A stretch of 11,582 nucleotides of DNA from Palsa-504 sp050698735 (GTDB taxonomy: Bacteria; Actinomycetota; Actinomycetes; Streptosporangiales; Streptosporangiaceae), in assembly GCA_050698735.1 (NCBI GenBank), contig JBOHCG010000210.1, positions 1-11,582 of the forward strand, read 5' to 3'. The position numbers and the translations under genes were made by a program. The notes under the pieces were generated by a model. The model was not told the DNA's origin. It searched no databases and saw nothing but the letters and a program-made list of their open reading frames with translations. Positions 1 to 5,533 of this stretch are shown piece by piece. Position 1 is the first letter of the stretch; every line of letters begins with the position of its first letter.

Positions 1-134
1 GTTTGCACGAGGTGCCCGGAGGGGTCATCGGCACGGTCGGCGGCGGCAGCCTGGTTGTCGACGGCTGGTTCTCTGTCGACCTGACCGAGCTCGCCGCCGT
101 GCACGGCGGAACCCTGCCCGCGTTGTTCGGCTGA
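1..134 (+). CDS. purL: Phosphoribosylformylglycinamidine synthase II, 3' end (partial)
   Basis: This is the last 43 codons of a gene that begins outside the window; the first full codon starts at base 3 and TGA is at 132-134. The visible tail contains GTVGGGSLVVDGWFSVDL and ends in TLPALFG, the characteristic carboxyl end of the small-type PurL of actinobacteria. PurL is the ATP-dependent synthetase subunit of FGAM synthase (with PurQ and PurS), which converts FGAR and glutamine to FGAM in de novo purine synthesis in the cytoplasm. The next gene starts 9 bases after the stop and purF follows, which supports the assignment. Only the tail is visible, so nothing can be said about its active site. 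Confidence 0.88.
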   Translation, partial: LHEVPGGVIGTVGGGSLVVDGWFSVDLTELAAVHGGTLPALFG

Positions 135-143
135 CCTCGGCTG

Positions 144-509
144 ATGTCTCGCCGCCGTCTTGATCCGCGTGGGCCGGAACACGTCGCCGCGGTGCTGGGG
201 GCTCTGGACGCGGGTACCCCGGCCTCCGGCGAGGCGCTCCGTGGCGCGGCCAGGTACCTGCTGTACCTGCTCGAGGCGCGGCATCCGGGGCGGGTGCTGG
301 AGGTGCGGGTCCCGCCGGTGGCGGCCGTGCAGTGCCTGCCGGGTCCGATCCACACCAGGGGCACGCCGCCGAACGTCGTCGAGACCGACCCGCTGACCTG
401 GGTCCGGCTGGCGACCGGGCGGCTCGGCTGGGCCGAGGCGGTCCGGTCCGCCGCGGTGCACGCGAGCGGCCCGCGCGCCGATCTTGCCGCCTACCTGCCG
501 CTGCAGTGA
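144..509 (+). CDS. Sterol-carrier (SCP2-like) family protein
   Basis: A 121-residue protein starting at ATG 144, nine bases after purL. The segment at about residues 27-75 (alpha-helical ARYLLYLLEARHPG, then EVRVPPVAAVQCLPGP) followed by a TDPLTWVRLATGRLGW stretch resembles the small bacterial sterol-carrier-like proteins that sit between purL and purF in many actinobacteria. That WxxLATGRxxW-like region is typical of SCP2 folds, which bind hydrophobic ligands; no ligand or role is established for this branch. There is no clear Shine-Dalgarno site, so translation may be coupled to purL. The stop at 507-509 overlaps an in-frame GTG of the purF frame (506-508). The protein is soluble, with no signal peptide or membrane segment. 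Family assignment is from recalled similarity and synteny. Confidence 0.75.
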   Translation: MSRRRLDPRGPEHVAAVLGALDAGTPASGEALRGAARYLLYLLEARHPGRVLEVRVPPVAAVQCLPGPIHTRGTPPNVVETDPLTWVRLATGRLGWAEAVRSAAVHASGPRADLAAYLPLQ

Positions 510-511
510 CC

Positions 512-517
512 TACACT
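512..517 (+). promoter_or_regulatory. Possible -10 element for a leaderless purF transcript
   Basis: TACACT fits the actinobacterial TANNNT -10 pattern and ends exactly 6 bases before GTG 524, the spacing expected if transcription starts on the G of the start codon. No convincing -35 is visible at 17-18 bases upstream. This is a sequence-pattern inference only. Confidence 0.35.
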
Positions 518-523
518 GTGCCC

Positions 524-2329
524 GTGGCCCCCCCTGACGGTCGTCGCCTGGATGAGCCCATCCCTGAGGACCGGCCGCCGCGCGAGGCCTGCGGCGTGTT
601 CGGCGTCTGGGCGCCGGGCGAGGATGTCGCCAAACTGACCTACTTCGGCCTGTACGCGCTGCAGCACCGCGGCCAGGAATCGGCGGGCATCGCGGTCAGC
701 GACGGCACCCGCATCGTCGTGCACAAGGAAATGGGCCTTGTCGCCCAGGTCTTCGACGAGCCCGCGCTGACGGCGCTGACCGGCCACATCGCGGTGGGGC
801 ACTGCCGGTACTCGACCACGGGCGCCTCGATCTGGGCGAACGCCCAGCCGACCTTCCGGTCCACTCCCGCGGTCAGCCTGGCGCTCGGCCACAACGGGAA
901 CCTGATCAACACCCGCGAGCTTGCCGCCCTGCTCGGCGGCGGCGATCCGGGCGATGGCGGGATCGCCGCGACGTCCGACACCGACGTGCTGACCGCGCTG
1001 TTCGTCAGCGACCGCATCCCGGCGGGCGACGGTCTTGGCGGTCATGGCAGTCATGGCCTCGACGGCGGGGTGCTTGGCGCCGCGGCGGCGGTGCTCCCGC
1101 TCGCCAAGGGCGCGTACTCGCTGGTGTTCATGGACGAGCAGACGCTGTACGCGGCGCGGGATCCGCACGGCTTCCGGCCGCTCGTCCTCGGCAGGCTGCG
1201 GGCGGGCTGGGTGGTCGCGAGCGAGACCGCGGCGCTGGACATCGTCGGCGCCGGTTTCGAGCGCGAGATCGAGCCGGGCGAGCTTGTCGCCATCGACTCC
1301 CGCGGGGTGCGTTCGGTCACCTTCGCGGCGCCGCGGCCGAGCGGGTGCCTGTTCGAGTACGTCTACCTGGCCCGCCCGGACACCACGATCTCCGGCATCG
1401 GCGTGCACGCCACCCGGGTCGCGGTCGGCAGGCGGCTCGCGGCCGAGCATCCGGCGGACGCGGATCTGGTCATCCCGGTGCCGGAATCGGGGACGCCTGC
1501 CGCGATCGGCTTCGCTGAGGCCAGCGGCATCCCGTTCGGCCAGGGCCTGGTGAAGAACTCCTACGTGGGCAGGACGTTCATCCAGCCCAGCCAGACGATC
1601 CGGGAGCGAGGCATCAAGCTGAAGCTCAACCCGCTGCGCGACGCCATCGCGGGGCGGCGGATCGTGGTGGTGGACGACTCGATCGTCCGCGGCAATACCC
1701 AGCGCGCGCTGGTCACCATGCTCCGCGAGGCCGGCGCCGCCCAGGTGCACGTGCGCGTCGCGTCTCCGCCGGTGACCTGGCCGTGCTTTTACGGCATCGA
1801 CTTCGCGACCCGCGCCGAACTCATCGCGGGTCACCTCACCCCGGCGCAGATCTGCGCGTCGATCGGCGCGGACTCGCTCGGCTACGTGTCGCTGGCCGGG
1901 CTGACCGAGGCGACCAGGATCCCGGCCAGCCGACTATGCCGGGCCTGCTTCGACGGGCAGTATCCGGTGCCAGTTACGGACGGCGACCTCGGGAACCACG
2001 TGCTGGACGACTATGGTGTCGGATCCTTACCGGATGTCCTGGGTGGTCCAGGAACCTCCGAGATCCTCCTCCTCTTCGTCATCGTCCTCGTCGTCCTCTT
2101 CGTCGTCCTCACCAACGGCGGAATCATTACCGTCGCGAGAGTCCGTGCCGACCCTCAGTTCCGCACGCAGCCGATCGAGGTCGGTGTCGTCGCTCTTGTA
2201 CTTGAGCTGACGGGCGACCTTGACCTGCTTGGCCTTGGCTCGGCCGCGCCCCATTGGCTCGACCCCCTCGAACGTCCGGAGCCGGTCAGGCCCCATGATC
2301 TCCGCCTCGCTGGCTTTTTTGCGTCATAA
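524..2329 (+). CDS. purF: Amidophosphoribosyltransferase with an abnormal antisense C-terminal extension
   Basis: PurF catalyses the first committed step of purine synthesis, PRPP plus glutamine to phosphoribosylamine. Counting from GTG 524, the Ntn-hydrolase nucleophile is Cys23 (EACGVFG), exposed after removal of a short propeptide. GHCRYSTTG and GHNGNLINT are glutaminase motifs. VVVDDSIVRGNT (381-392) is the PRPP-binding loop. Cys275, Cys421, Cys472 and Cys475 match the four [4Fe-4S] ligands of the Bacillus-type enzyme. A Gly/His-rich insertion lies near residues 167-182. The conserved core ends near residue 485 (base 1980), as usual, but the frame stays open to TAA 2327-2329. This gives 601 residues against a usual 500 or so, and the extra part is antisense to the whole DUF3073 gene. 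It carries a 16-residue hydrophobic run (514-529). GTG 506 or 518 are alternative starts; 506 overlaps the preceding stop. purM does not follow. Enzyme identity is certain; the start and the natural C-terminus are not. Confidence 0.93.
   Translation: MAPPDGRRLDEPIPEDRPPREACGVFGVWAPGEDVAKLTYFGLYALQHRGQESAGIAVSDGTRIVVHKEMGLVAQVFDEPALTALTGHIAVGHCRYSTTGASIWANAQPTFRSTPAVSLALGHNGNLINTRELAALLGGGDPGDGGIAATSDTDVLTALFVSDRIPAGDGLGGHGSHGLDGGVLGAAAAVLPLAKGAYSLVFMDEQTLYAARDPHGFRPLVLGRLRAGWVVASETAALDIVGAGFEREIEPGELVAIDSRGVRSVTFAAPRPSGCLFEYVYLARPDTTISGIGVHATRVAVGRRLAAEHPADADLVIPVPESGTPAAIGFAEASGIPFGQGLVKNSYVGRTFIQPSQTIRERGIKLKLNPLRDAIAGRRIVVVDDSIVRGNTQRALVTMLREAGAAQVHVRVASPPVTWPCFYGIDFATRAELIAGHLTPAQICASIGADSLGYVSLAGLTEATRIPASRLCRACFDGQYPVPVTDGDLGNHVLDDYGVGSLPDVLGGPGTSEILLLFVIVLVVLFVVLTNGGIITVARVRADPQFRTQPIEVGVVALVLELTGDLDLLGLGSAAPHWLDPLERPEPVRPHDLRLAGFFAS
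2027..2254 (-). CDS. DUF3073 family protein (small, basic N-terminus, acidic tail)
   Basis: A 75-residue protein starting at ATG 2254 with GAGGGGG (2263-2269) eight bases upstream. It opens with MGRGRAKAKQVKVARQLKY, the hallmark of the DUF3073 family found next to purM/purF and vdh in actinobacteria. Residues 49-64 are almost entirely Asp/Glu, a charge-polarised layout usual for the family. Function is unknown. A longer in-frame start at 2296 exists, but it lacks the family start and the ribosome site. The whole gene lies inside, and antisense to, the 3' extension of the purF frame with codons in register. It follows vdh on the same strand after 163 bases, so it may have its own promoter or be read from vdh. 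Confidence 0.85.
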   Translation of the reverse strand: MGRGRAKAKQVKVARQLKYKSDDTDLDRLRAELRVGTDSRDGNDSAVGEDDEEDDEDDDEEEEDLGGSWTTQDIR

Positions 2330-2417
2330 GACGCCGCCACCACCCCGCACCGGGAGGAGCGCGGCGTTCGCCAGCATCCGTACACGTACAACCGTACCCG
2401 CTTTGCGCCCCTGATGA
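2330..2417. other. Intergenic gap between vdh and the DUF3073 gene
   Basis: The 88 bases between the end of the open purF frame and the end of vdh contain no gene. They hold closely spaced GTAC-containing words (CGTACACGTACAACCGTAC at 2391-2400 and neighbours) of unknown meaning. There is no clear terminator hairpin and no strong promoter match for the DUF3073 gene. Confidence 0.4.
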
Positions 2418-3527
2418 CTACGCGGATCCCATCGTGCCCAGCCAGATTCCGCGCAGCCTGCCCACATCCGACATCCGCCGCTCCGCCAGGCGGTCTGCGG
2501 CGACCGATGGCGGCACCCCGTCGGAGTCCGCGATCGCGAGGACTCGCGTGGTGCTGGTGAAGATCTGCTCGCAGGCCACGCGGGCCCGCTCGAAGTTGAA
2601 TCCGTGCAGCTCGTCGGCAACCTGGATGACGCCGCCCGAGTTGACCACGTAGTCGGGCGCGTACAGGATGCCGCGGTCCGCGAGCAGTTTCTCGATGCCC
2701 TGGTGAGCCAGCTGGTTGTTGGCGGCGCCGCAGACGATCCTCGCGGTCAGAGCGTTGACGGTGTTCTCCGTCAGAGTGCCGCCGAGGGCGCAGGGGGCCA
2801 GCACGTCCAGGTTTTCCGAGATCAGCGCCTCGATGCCATCGACGGCGCGAACCTCCGGGTGGCGGGCGCGGACTGCCTCGATGGCGGCCTCGCTGACGTC
2901 GCAGATGATCACGTCGGCCTCGGCCTCGATGAGGTGATCGACGATGCGGTGGCCGACCTTGCCCACGCCCTCCACGCCGACGGTCCGCCCGCGCAGGCTG
3001 ATGCTGCCCCAGGCACGCTCGGCCGCCGCGCGCATGCCGTGCATGACGCCGAGCGCGGTGAGCACCGAGGAGTCTCCCGCGCCGCCGTTGGCCGTGGTCC
3101 GGCCGGTCACGTAGCGGCATTCCCTGGCGATAATGTCCATGTCCTCGCTGCGCGTGCCGACGTCGCACGCGGTGATGTAACGCCCGCCGAGCGAGGCGAC
3201 GAAGCGGCCGTAGGCGCGCAGCAGCGGTTCGGTCTTGAGCTGGGCCGGGTCACCGATGATGACCGCCTTGCCGCCGCCGAGGTCCAGGCCCGCCAGCGCG
3301 TTCTTGTAGGCCATGGCCGTGGACAGGCGCAGCACGTCGGCCAGGGCCTCTTCCTCGGTTGCGTAGGGGTAGAACCGGGTTCCGCCGAGCGCGGGGCCGA
3401 GCTCGGTGGAATAGATGCCGATAATCGCCCTGAGCCCGGTCCGGGCGTCCTGGCAGAAGACGACCTGTTCGTGCTCCGCCCGCGCGGAGCCATCTTCCCG
3501 GTGGGGCATCGCGAACACGTTGGTCAC
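2418..3527 (-). CDS. vdh: Valine-type amino acid dehydrogenase (Glu/Leu/Phe/Val dehydrogenase family)
   Basis: A 369-residue NAD-dependent dehydrogenase that oxidatively deaminates branched-chain amino acids, mainly valine by homology to Streptomyces Vdh, to the 2-oxo acid and ammonium, feeding acyl-CoA precursor supply. GTG 3527 is chosen because GGAGGAGGAGA lies 9 bases upstream and it matches the family start; an upstream ATG at 3581 would place the ribosome site inside the protein. Visible motifs: GPALGGTRFYPY (44-55), AMAYKNALAGLDLGGGKAVI (71-90) with the paired lysines 75 and 87 that bind substrate and act in catalysis, NGGAGDSSVLTALGV (148-161), the Rossmann turn VEGVGKVG (185-192), and CGAANNQLAH (266-275). 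Length is typical. Leucine or phenylalanine dehydrogenase cannot be excluded from sequence alone; synteny (beside bldC) favours Vdh. Confidence 0.92.
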   Translation of the reverse strand: MTNVFAMPHREDGSARAEHEQVVFCQDARTGLRAIIGIYSTELGPALGGTRFYPYATEEEALADVLRLSTAMAYKNALAGLDLGGGKAVIIGDPAQLKTEPLLRAYGRFVASLGGRYITACDVGTRSEDMDIIARECRYVTGRTTANGGAGDSSVLTALGVMHGMRAAAERAWGSISLRGRTVGVEGVGKVGHRIVDHLIEAEADVIICDVSEAAIEAVRARHPEVRAVDGIEALISENLDVLAPCALGGTLTENTVNALTARIVCGAANNQLAHQGIEKLLADRGILYAPDYVVNSGGVIQVADELHGFNFERARVACEQIFTSTTRVLAIADSDGVPPSVAADRLAERRMSDVGRLRGIWLGTMGSA

Positions 3528-3551
3528 GGTGGCGACTCTCCTCCTCCCGTC

Positions 3552-3571
3552 CCGGTTCCCCGTTGAACCGG
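3552..3571 (-). promoter_or_regulatory. Hairpin in the vdh leader
   Basis: CCGGTTC (3552-3558) and GAACCGG (3565-3571) form a 7-bp stem with a 6-base loop, lying just upstream of the vdh Shine-Dalgarno site on the minus strand. On that strand TACGCT (3581-3586) fits a -10 element, which would place the hairpin in the 5' leader. The -35 is poor. A regulatory role is inference. Confidence 0.35.
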
Positions 3572-3678
3572 ATAAGACCAAGCGTATGCCTGAACGGGCA
3601 CCTAGGCAGTCGGGCCAGGTCCTTAGCGGTGGCCGGGTGATTCCTCAGGAGGTTTGCGGACGGCTCTGGGGCGGTCCC

Positions 3679-3783
3679 CCGGGCAGTTGCTGGCGGTTCT
3701 GCCCGGTCCCTAAGGTGGTTGCTGGCGCTTGCTGGCGGTTCTGCCCGGTCTTGCGGGTGGTTGCTGGGCGGTTCCGCCCAGTC
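3679..3783. repeat. GC-rich tandem repeat with hairpins (about 42-bp period)
   Basis: A 22-base unit reading TTGCTGGCGGTTCTGCCCGG plus TC occurs identically at 3687-3708 and 3729-3750, 42 bases apart; a diverged third copy lies at 3761-3783. CCGGGCAG (3679-3686) pairs with CTGCCCGG (3699-3706). The third copy contains the 8-bp inverted repeat CTGGGCGG-TT-CCGCCCAG (3764-3781). The array lies in the 366-base divergent gap between vdh and the next gene, so a pure terminator role is not expected. No protein can be read convincingly from it. Confidence 0.6.
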
Positions 3784-3819
3784 TCTCGGCTACCAGGCCC
3801 GATGCGTTCCGTACCGGCT

Positions 3820-3850
3820 GGTAACTGACAGTAGAGATGATCTTGTTACC
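3820..3850. promoter_or_regulatory. Spaced dyad GGTAAC / GTTACC upstream of the conserved hypothetical
   Basis: GGTAAC (3820-3825) and GTTACC (3845-3850) are exact inverse complements 19 bases apart, in the locally AT-richer part of the divergent promoter region. With 6-bp arms it could be chance. It may be an operator for the gene starting at 3894. Confidence 0.25.
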
Positions 3851-3893
3851 TTCGGTACTGCCGTTGCGACGTTTGGTATGTCACGATACGACA

Positions 3894-4841
3894 GTGATAA
3901 CTTACGCCGCGTATCTTCGCATCTACGAGCCGGTCTCGGCCTTCGGCGAGCCCGCCAGTTCCCGCTGGGCGGCCTACGCCGATCTGCCGAGCCGGCCGCG
4001 TCGGCGTGACTGCCTGGCGGCCGAGGACGCCGAGGCACTGCGGCGGGTCATCGCGGCGCCGCAGGTGGTGGTGCCCGAGCGGGAGAGCGAGCACGCCTAC
4101 GTCCGCCGCGGGGACGGCGTGACCTACGTGTGCCCGTGGCAGACCCAGCTCCGCTGCCTGCTCGCGTACGGCCAGATGCTCGCGGCCGGGGCGTCGCCGC
4201 CGCCGGGCACGTTCCCGGTGCGCGACGAGGACAGCACGATGGCCGCCCTGGCCCGGCTGACCGACGAGGGACCCGACGGAACGACCCGGCTGCACATCCT
4301 GGGCAGCGCCTGGACCGTGCCACTGGCCTGGTTCGTTCCGTTTGCTGCCGGGGAACGCTGGCTGGCGCTCGGTTCGGGTTCCGGCTCAGGCTTCGCCTCG
4401 GGCTCTGCCTCGGGCTCTGCCTCGGGCTCTGCCTCGGGCTCTGCCTCGGGCGGGGACCGGCTGTCCGTTGCGACGCGGGGGCTTGTCTATGCGACGCCCA
4501 TGTCGAGGGCGCGCAGGCGGGTGGCGCGCGGGCTGGCCGCCCTGCGCGGCGCCCCGTCCGGCGACGGCGGCGCCACGTGGCCGCCGGAGCGGGCCGAGGC
4601 CGAGCTGGCCGGGGTCGGGCGCTGGCTGGAAGAGTTTCATCCTCGCTCGCTGGTCGAGCTCGACTACGGCGGGCTCGTGCACCTGCTCAGCGACGAGGAC
4701 CTCAGCCGCGACGAGTCCGTCGCCGAGATCCGGGCCGCCATCGACGGGGCCGCAACCGGCGAATGGGAGCTCGCGGTGGCGATGTATCGGCGCGCCTCCA
4801 GCCGGTGGCATGCCTTCAGCGCATTCGAGCTGGCCAACTGA
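3894..4841 (+). CDS. Conserved actinobacterial hypothetical protein upstream of bldC (SCO4090-like)
   Basis: A 315-residue protein of unknown function. I recognise the family from recalled synteny with the gene between vdh and bldC in Streptomyces. The start GTG 3894 gives the conserved opening VITYAAYLRIYEPVSAF; the upstream ATG at 3837 would add 19 non-conserved residues. Conserved-looking blocks are ESEHAYVRRGDGVTYVCPWQ (64-83), SAWTVPLAWFVPFAAGERWL (138-157), TPMSRARRRVARGLAALR (201-218) and WLEEFHPRSLVELDYGGLVH (244-263). Residues 161-187 are a Ser/Ala/Gly linker made by a 12-bp tandem repeat, which probably separates two folded halves. There is no signal peptide or membrane helix. No Shine-Dalgarno site is visible; CACGAT at 3882-3887 is 6 bases from the GTG, so a leaderless mRNA is possible. 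Confidence 0.85.
   Translation: MITYAAYLRIYEPVSAFGEPASSRWAAYADLPSRPRRRDCLAAEDAEALRRVIAAPQVVVPERESEHAYVRRGDGVTYVCPWQTQLRCLLAYGQMLAAGASPPPGTFPVRDEDSTMAALARLTDEGPDGTTRLHILGSAWTVPLAWFVPFAAGERWLALGSGSGSGFASGSASGSASGSASGSASGGDRLSVATRGLVYATPMSRARRRVARGLAALRGAPSGDGGATWPPERAEAELAGVGRWLEEFHPRSLVELDYGGLVHLLSDEDLSRDESVAEIRAAIDGAATGEWELAVAMYRRASSRWHAFSAFELAN
4395..4451 (+). repeat. 12-bp tandem repeat inside the SCO4090-like gene
   Basis: GCCTCGGGCTCT is repeated four times exactly from 4395 to 4442, with a 9-base partial fifth copy. It is in frame and encodes repeated Ala-Ser-Gly-Ser. The exactness suggests recent slippage and a likely copy-number variable site that would change only linker length. Confidence 0.9.
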
Positions 4842-4852
4842 GCGCGAAGCCC

Positions 4853-4874
4853 GCCCGGAGGACACTACCCGGGC
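4853..4874 (+). terminator. Weak terminator-like hairpin after the SCO4090-like gene
   Basis: GCCCGG (4853-4858) pairs with CCGGGC (4869-4874) across a 10-base loop, starting 11 bases after the stop and followed by AGTCTTT. The stem is short and the T-run poor, so confidence is low. Confidence 0.35.
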
Positions 4875-4901
4875 AGTCTTTCCGAATTTGGCCCGATGCG
4901 A

Positions 4902-4930
4902 CGATAAGTATCGCTAGACTCACTGTGAGT
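4902..4930. promoter_or_regulatory. Candidate bldC promoter with two dyads
   Basis: TAGACT at 4915-4920 is a good actinobacterial -10 (TANNNT), though no strong -35 lies at 17-18 bases. It is flanked by two inverted repeats: CGATA-AG-TATCG (4902-4913), immediately upstream, and ACTCAC-T-GTGAGT (4918-4930), overlapping the -10 and the expected start site. A further AGTG-A-CACT dyad lies at 4928-4936. This is an arrangement expected for an operator. If used, the bldC leader would be about 200 bases. TATGGT at 5014-5019 is a second possible -10. Confidence 0.45.
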
Positions 4931-5020
4931 GACACTGTTCGGCGGAGCAACTGGGCATCCCGGTACAGAAACTTTGCGCCTGGTGGTCGACGCGTCACGG
5001 CTGGTGATGGCAATATGGTC

Positions 5021-5065
5021 CCTGTCGGCCATAAGAGGACATCCCCGACAGGCTCCGCACGGAGC
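5021..5065 (+). promoter_or_regulatory. Structured 5' leader of bldC (two adjacent stem-loops)
   Basis: CCTGTCGG (5021-5028) pairs exactly with CCGACAGG (5045-5052) around a 16-base loop, and GCTCCG-CA-CGGAGC (5052-5065) follows directly. Both would be transcribed before the bldC ribosome site at 5113-5120. No known riboswitch class is recognised, and regulation through this structure is inference. Confidence 0.4.
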
Positions 5066-5131
5066 ACCAGGCAGGTAACAGGAAAAGGATCGCAGGATCG
5101 CAGGACTGGTCCAGGAGGAGAGGCCACGCAT

Positions 5132-5335
5132 ATGTCCGCACGTACACCAGAGGCTGAGCCGCTGTTGACGCCCGCGGAGGTCGCCACGATGTTTCGCGTC
5201 GACCCCAAGACCGTCACACGCTGGGCGAAGGCCGGGAAACTGACCTCGATCCGCACGCTGGGGGGGCACCGGCGCTACCGGGAGACTGAGGTTCGTGCAC
5301 TGCTCGCGGGTATTCCGCAGCAGCGTAGCGAGTGA
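5132..5335 (+). CDS. bldC: Developmental transcriptional regulator BldC (MerR-like winged HTH)
   Basis: A 67-residue single-domain DNA-binding protein, nearly identical to Streptomyces BldC as I recall it (68 residues there). ATG 5132 is preceded by AGGAGGAG (5113-5120). The helix-turn-helix is LLTPAEVATMFRVDPKTVTR (11-30), followed by WAKAGKLTSIRTLGGHRRYR (31-50) including the wing with the GGHRRY motif; it lacks the dimerisation coiled coil of classical MerR proteins. In Streptomyces, BldC binds direct repeats as head-to-tail oligomers and holds back the switch from vegetative growth to sporulation. The conserved place next to vdh and the SCO4090-like gene supports orthology. An upstream in-frame extension to 4130 is open but is not BldC. 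Whether this organism makes aerial hyphae cannot be told from here. Confidence 0.97.
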   Translation: MSARTPEAEPLLTPAEVATMFRVDPKTVTRWAKAGKLTSIRTLGGHRRYRETEVRALLAGIPQQRSE

Positions 5336-5533
5336 CCATGGGCCGGGTTCACGGGGCAGCGCCGTCGGAGCGGCCTGCAGTGAACGCGGCAGCACTCGTC
5401 CAATGGAATGGGGGGTCGGCCCCGGTGGCCGCGTGCCACGTCGTGGTGCTCTACGGCAGGCAGCAGCCCGCCGGGCGCATCCTGGAAGGCGCGCTTCCGG
5501 GGCCGGTCCGCTCTTTGGGGGAAGGATCGCACG
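5336..5533 (+). other. Gap between bldC and the next conserved gene
   Basis: These 198 bases hold a short open frame (GTG 5332 overlapping the bldC stop, ending 5541) with no recognised homology, discussed under findings. A stem-loop near 5481-5501 (GGAAG-GCGCG-CTTCC core) may be a weak bldC terminator. Confidence 0.4.

Noticed and set aside
491..1834. Long minus-strand frame antisense to purF
   Set aside because: It is a codon-register shadow of purF: Arg/Ala/Asp-rich with no motif, while the plus strand encodes a complete, recognisable enzyme.
2013..2210. Plus-strand frame with a run of serines
   Set aside because: The serine run is another-frame reading of the DUF3073 Asp/Glu codons. No start signal.
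2155..3168. Minus-strand frame of 337 codons overlapping vdh in another frame
   Set aside because: Its sequence is Arg/Gly/His-rich and unlike any protein; vdh in the true frame explains the coding signal.
2604..3566. Plus-strand frame of 320 codons antisense to vdh
   Set aside because: Antisense shadow created by rare TTA/CTA/TCA codons in vdh. No ribosome site or conserved motif.
3679..3783. CRISPR-like array
   Set aside because: Only two exact units and one diverged copy, with spacers that are themselves repeat-like and no cas genes nearby.
4130..5131. Upstream in-frame extension of bldC, giving a 401-residue protein
   Set aside because: It overlaps the SCO4090-like gene out of frame and has no conserved content. 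BldC has its own strong ribosome site and the family start at 5132.
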